Positions 36,764 through 45,294 of a stretch of 64,000 nucleotides of DNA are shown here, piece by piece. This DNA comes from Caballeronia udeis (GTDB taxonomy: Bacteria; Pseudomonadota; Gammaproteobacteria; Burkholderiales; Burkholderiaceae), in NCBI RefSeq assembly GCF_001544555.2, contig NZ_FCOK02000013.1:82421-146420 (forward strand). Reading direction: 5' to 3'. The notes beneath the pieces were generated by a model. It had not been told where the DNA came from. It did not search any database and was given only the letters and a program-made list of their open reading frames with translations. Within the stretch, counting starts at the first letter, position 1. Each line of letters begins with the position of its first letter. The translations under genes were made by a program, and so were the position numbers.

Positions 36764-37780
36764 ATGGAATTTCGACAACTCGGCCGCAGCGGCATCAAGG
36801 TCTCGGCACTGACTCTGGGCACAATGATGTTCGGCGGCCCGACCGACGAAACAAGCGCTGCACGCATCATCGGCAAGGCCCATGAGCAAGGAGTCAATTC
36901 GATCGACACGGCCGACGCATACGTTGGCGGGGAGTCGGAGCGCACCGTCGGGCGATGCATAGTCAAGCAGCGCGATCGCTGGGTGCTGGCGACCAAGTTT
37001 GCCAGTCCCTTGGGTGACGGCGACGTGAATGCAGGCGGCGCGTCGCGCAAACACGTGGTGCGAGCCGTCGAGGCCAGCCTGAAACGCCTGAATACCGACT
37101 ATATCGATCTGCTTTACATCCACGCCGAAGATCACGACACTCCGGTCGACGAAACGGTGCGTGCGTTAAATGACCTGATCCAGGCGGGCAAACTGCGCTA
37201 CTACGGCCTGTCGAACCATCGCGGCTGGAAGATCGCCGAATTCACTCACACGGCACAGGCACTCGGGCTGGATGCTCCAGTGGCTAGCCAACCGCTCTAC
37301 AACATCGTGAATCGACAGGCTGAGGCCGAGCAACTCAGCGCCGCGCACCGTTACGGGCTTGGCGTGATTTCGTACAGTCCGCTCGCGCGCGGCGTGCTGA
37401 CCGGCAAGTACGAACCGGGTGCAACGCCGCCGTCCGATACACGTGCTGGCCGCGGCGACCGTCGCCTGCGGCAGGCCGAATGGCGAACTGAGTCGCTGGA
37501 ACTGGCACGACGGGTTCGCGATCATGCTGAAGCGCGGGGCATTACCGCGGGGCAATTCGCGCTCGCGTGGGTGCTGAACAGCCGCTATATCAGTTCGACC
37601 ATAGCTGGACCTCGCACCGAAGCACAATGGGACGACTATCTGCCGGCCTTGCACTATTGCCTAAGCGCCGAAGACGAGGCCTTCGTCGACTCGCTCGTTT
37701 CTACCGGCCATTCTTCGACGCCGGGCTTCAACGATCCCAAGCACCCCTTCTTTGGCCGAATTCCACGCCACGGTTCGTGA
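36764..37780 (+). CDS. Aldo/keto reductase
   Basis: 338 residues. It opens MEFRQLGRSGIKVSALTLGT. The TIM-barrel catalytic tetrad is visible: Asp and Tyr in DTADAYVGG (near residue 48), Lys in WVLATKFASP and His in LLYIHAEDHD. The C-terminal cofactor loop IAGPRTEAQWDDYL suggests NADPH use. Similar to YajO-type or L-glyceraldehyde reductase-like members; substrate unknown. It sits between phnF and phnDC and may be co-regulated with the phosphonate transporter genes (a phnF-like site lies upstream), but aldo/keto reductases are not part of the standard pathway. Confidence 0.88.
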   Translation: MEFRQLGRSGIKVSALTLGTMMFGGPTDETSAARIIGKAHEQGVNSIDTADAYVGGESERTVGRCIVKQRDRWVLATKFASPLGDGDVNAGGASRKHVVRAVEASLKRLNTDYIDLLYIHAEDHDTPVDETVRALNDLIQAGKLRYYGLSNHRGWKIAEFTHTAQALGLDAPVASQPLYNIVNRQAEAEQLSAAHRYGLGVISYSPLARGVLTGKYEPGATPPSDTRAGRGDRRLRQAEWRTESLELARRVRDHAEARGITAGQFALAWVLNSRYISSTIAGPRTEAQWDDYLPALHYCLSAEDEAFVDSLVSTGHSSTPGFNDPKHPFFGRIPRHGS

Positions 37781-37913
37781 CAGGACTGACGAATTCAAAC
37801 AACGCTCAGTAATAGAAACTACGCAATAACAATAAGGCGGGTGGCTGTCACTGTCGGTTCACAGCCAGCCCATACACTGTCCGAATCGATGTACACCATC
37901 ACGCGAGAAAAAT

Positions 37914-38813
37914 ATGAAGGTATCCAAAATTATTGCGTTCGCGGCTGCCGTTGCCACGCTGATCACAGGAGTAGCTCATGCCGCCGGCGCCTGTCCGAAC
38001 GACGGCGTGGTGCGCTTCGGCGTCGAGCCTTTTGAGTCAGCGCAGCGGTTGATGCCAGTGTATTCAGATCTCGCCAAGATGATCGGCGAAAAGCTTGGTT
38101 GCAAGGTTCAGCTCTACGTCGCGACCAGCTATAACGCCGAGATTGAGGCCATGCGCAACGACAAGCTCGAGTTCGGCCAATTCGGGCCGCTCGGGTATGT
38201 GCTAGCTCACCAGGTGGCCCATGCAGAAGCGGTCGCGACATTCGCGGGAGAAAACGGCCAGCCTGCCTCGTATTACGCGTCCATCGTCACCTGGCCCGGT
38301 TCAGGTATCAAGACGCTGGCGGACATTAAGGGCCGTTCGTTCGCTTACGCCGACCCGGCTTCCACCTCCGGCCACCTCTTTCCCGCTTTCGGTTTGCGCA
38401 AGGCCGGCATCGATCCGGACAAGGGTGTGAAGTCGGTCTACGCAGGAAGTCATACTGCTTCGTTCGAGGCTCTGCGCAACCATAAGGTAGACGCGGGTGA
38501 GCTGAACAGCGCGGAAATTGCCAGTGCCAAGCTTCACAACGAATATGACCCGGCTGCTTACGTGACGCTGTGGGAGTCGGACCCGATTCCATTGGATCCA
38601 CTGGCCATACGCGGCGACTTACCCGCCGATTTCAAGGCGCGCCTTGCCGGTATCCTGAGTTCACTCGATCTGCATCAGTTGCCAGAAGAGGACCAGAAAT
38701 TTCTGGCGTCGACTGAAAGCAAGACGCTGGTTACAGTGCCGCAATCGGATGCCGCATACAACCAGATCCGCGATCTGGTTTCTACCCTCAACATCGACCT
38801 GGCGAAGCTGTGA
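37914..38813 (+). CDS. phnD: Phosphonate ABC transporter, substrate-binding protein PhnD
   Basis: 299 residues. A signal peptide ends THA-AGA near residue 22. PhnD motifs are VVRFGVEPFESAQRLMPVYS, LAKMIGEKLGCKVQLYVATS, EFGQFGPLGYVLAHQ, ADIKGRSFAYADPASTSGHL, VKSVYAGSHTASFEALRNH and VTLWESDPIPLDPLAIRGDL. It binds phosphonate in the periplasm and delivers it to PhnE/PhnC. phnC overlaps its stop by 4 bases. The required permease phnE is truncated just after phnC, so transport is doubtful unless another permease serves. Confidence 0.9.
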   Translation: MKVSKIIAFAAAVATLITGVAHAAGACPNDGVVRFGVEPFESAQRLMPVYSDLAKMIGEKLGCKVQLYVATSYNAEIEAMRNDKLEFGQFGPLGYVLAHQVAHAEAVATFAGENGQPASYYASIVTWPGSGIKTLADIKGRSFAYADPASTSGHLFPAFGLRKAGIDPDKGVKSVYAGSHTASFEALRNHKVDAGELNSAEIASAKLHNEYDPAAYVTLWESDPIPLDPLAIRGDLPADFKARLAGILSSLDLHQLPEEDQKFLASTESKTLVTVPQSDAAYNQIRDLVSTLNIDLAKL

Positions 38814-39652
38814 ACCTGCCTCTTCGACAATCCCGTACGATTACTCTGGATAACACGGGCATGCCCGTGCCGGAAGCAGCGCGTGCCGTTGACGCCGCGC
38901 CGGGAGTGAGGCTCGCCGTACGCGATCTGACGATGCGCTACGGGAACGGTCATACGGCGCTCAGTAACCTGAGCCTGTCGGTCCATGCCGGTGAGATGGT
39001 CGTGGTCCTGGGCAGCAACGGTAGCGGAAAATCGACCTTGATGAAGTGCGTGGTCGGCCTCAACCGTCCCACGGGCGGTTCCGTGGAAGTCGGCGGGCGC
39101 GATCTCGCCAGGCTCTCGGGCAACGCGCTGCGCTGGGCGCGTCTGCCGCTCGCGTTGATTTCCCAGCATGCCAACCTCGTGAAACGTCGCAGCGTGCTTG
39201 CAAATGTTTGCTGCGGGACCTTGGGCCGGCACAGGACGCTTGCAACGGCGTTCGGGCGTATGCCTCGGAAGGAAGTCGAACCATCGCTTGCCTGTCTGGA
39301 GGAAGTCGGCCTGTTGCATCTCGCGGGCCAACGCGCCGGCACCTTGTCCGGCGGACAGGCGCAGCGTGTGGCGGTTGCTCGCGCGCTGGCGCAACGCCCG
39401 CACGTGCTACTCGCCGACGAGCCCGTCGCAAGCCTCGACCCCGAAGCCGCCGACGATGTCATGCGACTCTTGCGGCGTCTCGCCACGGACGACGGCCTGG
39501 CGGTGGTATGCGTGCTGCATCAGCCCGAACTGGCGTCGCGCTATGCCGACCGGTTGGTCGGCCTGCGTCACGGCCGGATGGAATTCGACAGACCGGCTTC
39601 GGCAGTATCGAGTCAACAGATTGCCAGTCTGTACATGGCTGAAGGGTCGTGA
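38810..39652 (+). CDS. phnC: Phosphonate ABC transporter, ATP-binding protein PhnC
   Basis: 280 residues, GTG start overlapping the phnD stop. Walker A is VVVLGSNGSGKSTLMKCVVG, the signature LSGGQAQRVAVARALAQRP, Walker B HVLLADEPVASLDPEAADDV and the H-loop VVCVLHQPELASRYADR. PhnC-specific segments are HANLVKRRSVLANVCCGTLG and GLRHGRMEFDRPASAVSSQQ. It drives phosphonate uptake together with PhnD and PhnE. All catalytic motifs look intact even though the locus is decayed. Confidence 0.93.
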   Translation: MNLPLRQSRTITLDNTGMPVPEAARAVDAAPGVRLAVRDLTMRYGNGHTALSNLSLSVHAGEMVVVLGSNGSGKSTLMKCVVGLNRPTGGSVEVGGRDLARLSGNALRWARLPLALISQHANLVKRRSVLANVCCGTLGRHRTLATAFGRMPRKEVEPSLACLEEVGLLHLAGQRAGTLSGGQAQRVAVARALAQRPHVLLADEPVASLDPEAADDVMRLLRRLATDDGLAVVCVLHQPELASRYADRLVGLRHGRMEFDRPASAVSSQQIASLYMAEGS

Positions 39653-39720
39653 GCCGGATTGCTTCAGCAAGCTCGCCGGCCGGGGTTTCGGCGGCTCGCA
39701 CCGTCTGGTCGATGATTAGG
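39649..39720 (+). pseudogene. phnE: Stub of phosphonate permease gene phnE
   Basis: A GTG at 39649 overlaps the phnC stop (GTGA), the usual coupling to phnE. The frame reads VSRIASASSPAGVSAARTVW and then runs into sequence of another origin before any membrane span appears. The call rests on position and overlap; the 23 or so residues are too few for similarity alone. If correct, the permease is lost. Confidence 0.4.
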
Positions 39721-39737
39721 AAACCAATGGTTCTTCG

Positions 39738-39899
39738 GCCTTGGCGGCGGTCCAATGCATCGAGGTGATTCGTGATCTGCGGGAAGCCGTCAATCTGATT
39801 GCCGGTGCTGCCGTAGTCGGCGGGGGATTCGATATGTAGTTGATAGGGCGCCGCCGACTCCGCGACACGGGCGATGTACTCGGCGATCTTCGCCGTGCC
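39738..39899 (-). pseudogene. Internal fragment of methylaspartate ammonia-lyase
   Basis: A minus-strand frame of 54 codons reads AKIAEYIARVAESAAPYQLH, IESPADYGSTGNQIDGFPQI and TNHLDALDRRQG. This matches the segment of 3-methylaspartate ammonia-lyase that precedes its catalytic Lys region (xYVxRVAExAAPYxLRIEGP, then LRxALDxRG). Both ends are lost and no catalytic residues remain. It is adjacent to a CoA-transferase fragment, suggesting the remains of a glutamate/mesaconate pathway. Confidence 0.5.
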
Positions 39900-40026
39900 G
39901 CTGGCAAGCCGGCATCTAGCCGATCAGGGTGCGCGGATCATCAAGGCCGAACGCCGGGACGGCGGCGATTTCGCGCGTCATTGGATCAAGCGAAGCCTAT
40001 CGGAACGGGCGTACGTGTCCTGTTAA
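39895..40026 (+). pseudogene. N-terminal fragment of CaiB/BaiF-type CoA-transferase
   Basis: A plus-strand frame of 43 codons reads VPLASRHLADQGARIIKAER then RDGGDFARHW, the conserved early region of CaiB/BaiF CoA-transferases (APLxTRxLADLGAxVIKVERPxGGDxxR). There is no start codon, and a stop appears before the catalytic Asp region. It meets the ammonia-lyase remnant head-on. Confidence 0.55.
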
Positions 40027-40132
40027 AAAACGAAATTTGCGCGTTTAGAATGCGCGGTTGTTGAATGCGTTTGGGGACGCTGCGCGGCCGCGTGGCACCA
40101 GCGGCAGGCCGATTCTGCATGCGACTTTTCCC

Positions 40133-40894
40133 TTAATCCCCTTCGGTTTCCTTAAGCACTGCCGTCGCCGCTTCGCAAGCGCCGCGCAATTGCTCGCGCA
40201 TCAGGTCTTGAACGCGTTTATCGCCGGTGGAGATCGCGTCCTTGATCTTCACGGCCTGTTCAAACGATGCAAGCATGCGCCCGCCGCGTGCCATCGCAAT
40301 CCGTCGCAATCGACGCACGGGGCCCATCAGGCTCGCGTGCGTTGCGTTAAGCGTGCGGTTGTCGGCGAGGGTCATCACGATCGAATAAAAACGGTCGAGT
40401 GCGTCGACATAAGCCGCAGGGTCATTAGCGGCTACGTTGGCGCGCATCTCGCCTATTACGTCTTCCAACTGAGCGCGCCCGAGCATCGTGATGTTCTCTG
40501 CACAAAGCTGGACGGCGAGGCACTCGAGCGCGGCTCGCACTGTGTAGATCTCCGCGACATCACGCAGCGTCACCGACCGGACGAACGCGCCCACACGCGC
40601 CACCACCGTCACCAGACCCTCGCGTTCAAGCTGCGCGAACGCTTCACGCATGGGTGTGCGGCTGACGTACAGTTGCTTTGCGACCTGCACCTCCGACAGC
40701 CGGCTTCCCGGCGCCAGCACGCCTTCCACGATCGCTTCCCGCAACGCCGGGACCACCACGCCGTCGCTCAGTGAGTCGCTGGAGGCGTCGACCATGCGCA
40801 TCTTCGAGTGATATTTGCGTCCGATCGTTTCGAGCGCGGGCGCTGGTGCATCGATGAGAGTTTCCGCTTGAGCGCTTGTCGTCGCCGAGGCCAT
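40133..40894 (-). CDS. GntR-family regulator, FadR/FCD subfamily
   Basis: 253 residues from ATG 40894, which has GGAAAG just upstream. The winged helix includes LREAIVEGVLAPGSRLSEVQ, VAKQLYVSRTPMREAFAQLE and REGLVTVVARVGAFV. The all-helical FCD domain follows: VAEIYTVRAALECLAVQLC, DPAAYVDALDRFYSIVMTLA and ADNRTLNATH. It is divergent from an enoyl-CoA hydratase / transporter / aldehyde dehydrogenase operon across a short region with a perfect palindrome. FCD regulators usually act as repressors relieved by a carboxylic-acid ligand. Confidence 0.9.
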   Translation of the reverse strand: MASATTSAQAETLIDAPAPALETIGRKYHSKMRMVDASSDSLSDGVVVPALREAIVEGVLAPGSRLSEVQVAKQLYVSRTPMREAFAQLEREGLVTVVARVGAFVRSVTLRDVAEIYTVRAALECLAVQLCAENITMLGRAQLEDVIGEMRANVAANDPAAYVDALDRFYSIVMTLADNRTLNATHASLMGPVRRLRRIAMARGGRMLASFEQAVKIKDAISTGDKRVQDLMREQLRGACEAATAVLKETEGD

Positions 40895-40919
40895 TGACTT
40901 TCCGTTATCCAGTGAATAC

Positions 40920-40931
40920 GCTGTATACAGC
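40920..40931. promoter_or_regulatory. Palindromic GntR operator candidate
   Basis: GCTGTATACAGC is a perfect 12-bp inverted repeat. Further TATACA half-sites follow at 40933-40938 and 40945-40950. It lies 26 bases from the regulator start and 32 bases from the enoyl-CoA hydratase start, fitting a shared FCD-type operator. Confidence 0.6.
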
Positions 40932-40962
40932 TTATACAGATCATTATACAACAGGAGGCTGC

Positions 40963-41694
40963 TTGGATTACGCGCGCTTGCCGGACCCGGTCTTGATCGA
41001 TCGATCGGGAGAAATTCTGACCTTTACCCTGAACAATGCCGACGCCGGGAATGAAGTCACCGCGGCGATGTTCGACGCCATGATCGCCGCGCTGCGCAGC
41101 GAAGCGACCATGCCCACGGCGCGCGTGCTGCGCATCCGCGGACGCGGCGAAGTGTTCTGCACGGGGCGCGAGCGCGCCGGCACGGACGCGGTGTCCATTC
41201 ATCGTGAAGTATCGCGGCTGATCGAGCTTAAGCGGCTGCTGCGTGCATCTTCGATGATCACGATTGCCGAAGTGCAGGGCAACGCATTCGGCTTCGGCTT
41301 TGGCCTCGCGATCCTGTGCGACTTCACGCTGGTATCGAGCAGTGCGAAGCTTGCCTTTCCCGAGATGCGCCACGGCCTGCCGCCCGCTGCGATCATGGCC
41401 TACCTTGGCCGATACACATTGCCCAAGCAGGTGTTTCCGATGGTTCTTTTCGGCGATGCAATTACGCCCGAGGTAGCATTGAGCGCCGGTCTTGTGACCC
41501 GTGTTTGTGCGCCCGATGCGTTGCAAGCCGAAGCCGATGCACTCGCGGATCGAATCCTCGCACTTGACGATGCCGGGGCGCGCCAGTGCAAGTCATTCTT
41601 CCAGACGGCTGAGGAAAGCTCGCTAGAGCACAACTTCCGATGTGCGACGGAAACGCTGACGGTCTCGGCGTTGCGACTGATGGCACTGAAGTAA
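40963..41694 (+). CDS. Enoyl-CoA hydratase/isomerase family protein
   Basis: 243 residues from a TTG at 40963, chosen because AGGAGG lies four bases upstream; longer frames would run through the operator. Crotonase-fold features are ILTFTLNNADAGNEVTAAMF, the first oxyanion region VFCTGRERAG, the second IAEVQGNAFGFGFGLAILCD and the FPEMRHGLPPAAIMAYLGRY loop with Glu at the catalytic position. The Gly that normally occurs as GGGxxLA is here GFGFGLA. Substrate unknown; the downstream aldehyde dehydrogenase would suit a hydratase/aldolase step yielding an aldehyde, but no acyl-CoA ligase is nearby. Confidence 0.82.
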   Translation: MDYARLPDPVLIDRSGEILTFTLNNADAGNEVTAAMFDAMIAALRSEATMPTARVLRIRGRGEVFCTGRERAGTDAVSIHREVSRLIELKRLLRASSMITIAEVQGNAFGFGFGLAILCDFTLVSSSAKLAFPEMRHGLPPAAIMAYLGRYTLPKQVFPMVLFGDAITPEVALSAGLVTRVCAPDALQAEADALADRILALDDAGARQCKSFFQTAEESSLEHNFRCATETLTVSALRLMALK

Positions 41695-41741
41695 TCGGTG
41701 ATGCATGACGACAAACCCACGAAGGTTTGCAGGAGACGGAA

Positions 41742-43130
41742 ATGAATGTGAATGCAGGCGCACGTCTGGACCGGCTTCCGGTATCGGGCTTCCACAAGCG
41801 CATCATGTGGCTGATCGGAATTGGCATGTTTTTCGATGGCTTCGATATCTACGTAGCCTCGACGGTCCTCGGCGCCACGTTGCAAAGCGGCTTTTCGACG
41901 CTCGGTCAGAATGCGCTGTTTGTGTCGCTGACGTTCCTCGGGATGATGCTCGGCTCGCTGGCCACTGGTTTCCTCGGCGATCGTTTCGGCCGTCGCTTTA
42001 CATATCAGACCAACCTCATGATCTTCGGCATCGCGTCGCTGGGCGCCGCGATGGCGCCGAACATGCTGATCCTGATCGCGTTCCGGTTTGTGATGGGCCT
42101 CGGGCTTGGCGCGGAGAACGTCGTTGGATATTCCACGCTCACCGAGTTCGCGCCGCCTGCGTCGCGCGGCAAGATGCAGGGGCTGATGGCCGTATTCGTC
42201 GTCTCGGGATTGCCGGTAGCGGGATTGATCGGACTCTTTCTGATTCCCGCGATGGGCTGGCGAGCAATGTTCGTTCTCGGTGGAATTGGCGCAATTGGTG
42301 TCTGGTATGCGCGCAAGTCGTTGCCGGAATCGCCACGCTGGCTTGAGTCGGTAGGTCGTCATCAGGATGCCGAATCAATTATTTCGAAGATCGAGAGCGA
42401 GGTAAAGGCCGAACACGGTGGTACGTTGCCAACGCCGTCGCCCAAGCCCCCGGTTGCGCCATCGCGTGCGCTTGGCTCACTCTTCACGGGCGCAATGTTG
42501 CCGCGCATGATCGTCGGGTGCGTGACGCTGGTGGTGATCAATACCTTGTTATACGGCTTCGTGACCTGGTTGCCGACCTTCTTTGTGCATCAAGGATTCA
42601 GCATCGCGAAGTCGTTTGGCTACGCGCTCGTGATGTCGCTCGGTGCGCCTATCGGCTCGGGCATCGGTGCGCTGACGGCGGATAGATGGGGCCGCAAGCC
42701 AACCATCATCGGCGCGTCGATCCTCGCCATTATCTTCGGCGCGATCTATCCGTTTGTGAGCAACCCGGTCATGTTGCCGGTCGTCGGCTTGCTGCTGGTG
42801 ATACCTATTTATGTGCTGGTCGCCTTGCTGTTCGCGATCTACGTGCCTGAGCTGTTTCCGACCGAAGTGCGCCTGCGCGCATCGGGTATCTGCAATACGC
42901 TCGGTCGAGGCGCGACGATCGTCACACCGTTCATCGTGGTGGCGCTCTTTGGACATTACGGCGTGGTCGGCGTGCTTGCGTTGATGATCGGCTTGCTGGC
43001 AGTTCAAATTGTGGTGGTGGCATGGCTTGGCGTCGAGCCGACCGGCCAGCGCCTGGAAGACATTCAGCCGACGGACGCGCCCGCGAGTCTCGATATCGGC
43101 GCTGATACGCGGGTTTCCCCGCTCAAGTAA
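41742..43130 (+). CDS. MFS transporter, aromatic acid:H+ symporter (AAHS)-like
   Basis: 462 residues, 12 spans. The start at 41742 follows AGGAGACGGAA. It opens with GFHKRIMWLIGIGMFFDGFD, where the FFDGFD motif is typical of AAHS/SHS carriers. Motif A is GFLGDRFGRRFTYQTNL and is repeated as ALTADRWGRKPTIIGA in the second half. VVGYSTLTEFAPPASRGKMQ and YVPELFPTEVRLRASGICNT are sugar/acid-symporter signatures. It probably imports the carboxylate that the flanking hydratase and dehydrogenase metabolise. Confidence 0.88.
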   Translation: MNVNAGARLDRLPVSGFHKRIMWLIGIGMFFDGFDIYVASTVLGATLQSGFSTLGQNALFVSLTFLGMMLGSLATGFLGDRFGRRFTYQTNLMIFGIASLGAAMAPNMLILIAFRFVMGLGLGAENVVGYSTLTEFAPPASRGKMQGLMAVFVVSGLPVAGLIGLFLIPAMGWRAMFVLGGIGAIGVWYARKSLPESPRWLESVGRHQDAESIISKIESEVKAEHGGTLPTPSPKPPVAPSRALGSLFTGAMLPRMIVGCVTLVVINTLLYGFVTWLPTFFVHQGFSIAKSFGYALVMSLGAPIGSGIGALTADRWGRKPTIIGASILAIIFGAIYPFVSNPVMLPVVGLLLVIPIYVLVALLFAIYVPELFPTEVRLRASGICNTLGRGATIVTPFIVVALFGHYGVVGVLALMIGLLAVQIVVVAWLGVEPTGQRLEDIQPTDAPASLDIGADTRVSPLK

Positions 43131-43146
43131 ATACGGAGAAAGCAAG

Positions 43147-44658
43147 ATGGATGCAGTGAACAAGCAGTTCCTGAGCGCGCAGTTGTTTATTGACGGGAAG
43201 TTCGTCGATGCCGCGTCCGGCGAGACCATGGACATCATCAATCCGGCCGACGGCTCTGCGATCGGGACGCTGTCGAAGGCATCGGCGGGGGATGTGGGCC
43301 GTGCCGTGCAATGCGCGCACGACGCGTTCGAAAGCGGCGTATGGCGCGACATGCCGTTCCAGCAACGAGCTCGCGTGCTGAACCGTTTCGCCGATCTGTT
43401 TGAAGCGGACCTGGAGAATTTCTACAAGCTGGAGACGCTGAACAATGGTCGGCCGATCGTTGAGACGCGCGCGCAGATTTCGCGCTTGCCGCAGTTTTAT
43501 CGATACTTCGCGGCGCTTGCACTCACGCGCCGTAGCGACGTGATCCCGATCGAAGGGCCGTATCTCTGCTACACGCAGCGTGTGCCGCTTGGCGTGTGCG
43601 CGCTGATGACGTCGTTCAATCACCCGTTGATGATTTTGTCGAAGAGCCTCGCGCCGGCGCTCGCAACCGGCAATAGCGTCGTGATCAAAGCGTCGGAACA
43701 GACACCGCTCACCACGGTGCGGCTGGTCGCGTTATTACAGCAGGCGGGTGTTCCGGACGGCGTGGTGAACGTGATCAACGGCGAGGGCAAGGAGGCGGGT
43801 GCTGCGCTAGCGCGTCATCCGCTGATCGCCAAGGTCGTGTTCACCGGCGGTACGGAAGTAGGGCGCTCGATAGGCGAGGCCGCTGCGCAAACTTTCGCGC
43901 TGACAACGCTCGAACTGGGTGGTAAGGGCGCTGTGATCCTGTTCGACGACATGGACATCGATCGCGCGGTGAACGGCGCGGCATTCGCGGCGTTTATCGG
44001 CGCGGGGCAAACCTGCGTGTGCGGTGCGCGTCTGCTTGTGCATGAGTCCATCTACGAGAAATTTCTCGAGAAATTCCGCGCCAAGGTCGAGGCAATTCGC
44101 GTGGGCAATCCCGCCGATCTCAACACGCAACTGGGCCCGGTGATCTCCGAGCGTTCGCGTACGCGCATCCTGGGCATGCTGGAACGGGGCATCGCGGACG
44201 GTGCGAAGCTGCTCGCGGGCGGCGGTATCCCGCCGCATCTGAATGAGGGCTTTTATCTGCAGCCTACAGCGTTCTACGATGTCGATCCGAAATCGGAATT
44301 GGGGCAGAGCGAGGTGTTTGGTCCCGTCACCGTGATCATGCCGTTCAAGGGCGAAGCGGACGCGCTGCGCATTGCCAACGACACGCAATTCGGCCTCGCG
44401 GCTTCTGTCTGGACAACAGACGTGGCGCGTGCGCATCGCGTGGCGAGCAAGCTGGTGTTCGGGATGGTCTGGATCAACGATCACCATCGGCTGGATCCGG
44501 CTTCGCCGTGGGGCGGCTTCAAGAACAGCGGCGTAGGACGGGAAACCGGAATCGAATCCTTCGATCAGTTCAGCGAGCCGCGCGCGGTGACTGTCAACAC
44601 CAGCGGCACCACGGTCGACTGGTACGCCGACGATGGTCAACCGAAGCGACTCAACTAA
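43147..44658 (+). CDS. Aldehyde dehydrogenase (NAD(P)+-dependent)
   Basis: 503 residues from ATG 43147 with GGAG upstream. It begins QLFIDGKFVDAASGETMDII. ALDH motifs are ALMTSFNHPLMILSKSLAPA, VVIKASEQTPLTTVRLVALL, VFTGGTEVGRSIGEAAAQ, catalytic Glu in TTLELGGKGAVILFDD (near residue 256), catalytic Cys in GAGQTCVCGARLL (near 288) and SEVFGPVTVIMPF. The motifs needed for catalysis are intact. It is the last gene of the GntR-controlled operon and would oxidise an aldehyde to a carboxylic acid. Closest family behaviour is that of betaine-, phenylacetaldehyde- or vanillin-type dehydrogenases; substrate not determined. Confidence 0.92.
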   Translation: MDAVNKQFLSAQLFIDGKFVDAASGETMDIINPADGSAIGTLSKASAGDVGRAVQCAHDAFESGVWRDMPFQQRARVLNRFADLFEADLENFYKLETLNNGRPIVETRAQISRLPQFYRYFAALALTRRSDVIPIEGPYLCYTQRVPLGVCALMTSFNHPLMILSKSLAPALATGNSVVIKASEQTPLTTVRLVALLQQAGVPDGVVNVINGEGKEAGAALARHPLIAKVVFTGGTEVGRSIGEAAAQTFALTTLELGGKGAVILFDDMDIDRAVNGAAFAAFIGAGQTCVCGARLLVHESIYEKFLEKFRAKVEAIRVGNPADLNTQLGPVISERSRTRILGMLERGIADGAKLLAGGGIPPHLNEGFYLQPTAFYDVDPKSELGQSEVFGPVTVIMPFKGEADALRIANDTQFGLAASVWTTDVARAHRVASKLVFGMVWINDHHRLDPASPWGGFKNSGVGRETGIESFDQFSEPRAVTVNTSGTTVDWYADDGQPKRLN

Positions 44659-44815
44659 GCAGCTGCGGCAGGGCGCTCAACCGGTATTGTTATTTGCCGC
44701 GCGTTATCTTTGTACCCTACATGGAGCCCAAGCCAGACAACGACACCTGGCAGGATACCGCCCGACAGTATCGAAAATGCGAATCACCGAGCCTTTTCCT
44801 TCCGCGCGTCGCGAA

Positions 44816-44944
44816 TCACGCAGCGGGGCGCCAGTGGTCCGGATCGCGTTTGTTGGTGACGCCCACGCGCGCGACCAAGGGCTTGTGCCCAAGTGACTTC
44901 GCGTCCTTGATCGCCTGCTCTTGGGTTTTATGGGTGGTCACCAA
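44816..44944 (-). CDS. Small hypothetical protein, possibly truncated at the N-terminus
   Basis: A minus-strand frame reads LVTTHKTQEQAIKDAKSLGH then KPLVARVGVTNKRDPDHWRP before TGA at 44816. It resembles small Burkholderiaceae proteins of about 50 residues with a THKTxxxAIxxAKxxGHxPxVARV pattern and a C-terminal PDHWR. The only in-frame start is TTG at 44944 without a ribosome binding site, and the expected first few residues are missing, so the gene may be a relic. Confidence 0.4.
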   Translation of the reverse strand: MVTTHKTQEQAIKDAKSLGHKPLVARVGVTNKRDPDHWRPAA

Positions 44945-45294
44945 TTCAGTATCTAGACCGTTGGATCAGTGAGCAAAATCGGGACGAGCGCGCTGCATAA
45001 AATCCATCTGCCGGAAGACGAAATATCGAGGGAACCTCACGCGCTCAGCGGCAGCGACGGAGATGGGGTGTTGGTTGGCAGGAACCCGTCCACCTCGCCG
45101 TGCACGCGCAGCCCTCGGTGCTCTGCCCACGACGCTCCGATTTTTGTCGGCATATCATACAAGTCGATTTCCAACTTTTTGTCCGGGCGCGCGCACGATC
45201 TTTTTTCACACAGAGGGTCGTGCCGCCCGCGGCTCCGGCTTATGACACCCCGTAACATCGCCTCATTAGCGCTTTGGCTTGTATCGGGCACGCG
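44945..45294. other. Intergenic stretch before the GlxA-type regulator
   Basis: No supported gene. A minus-strand frame near 45037-45150 (starting MPTKIGASWAEHRG) has reasonable codon use but no ribosome binding site or family. No intrinsic terminator for the upstream operon is obvious. Confidence 0.35.
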
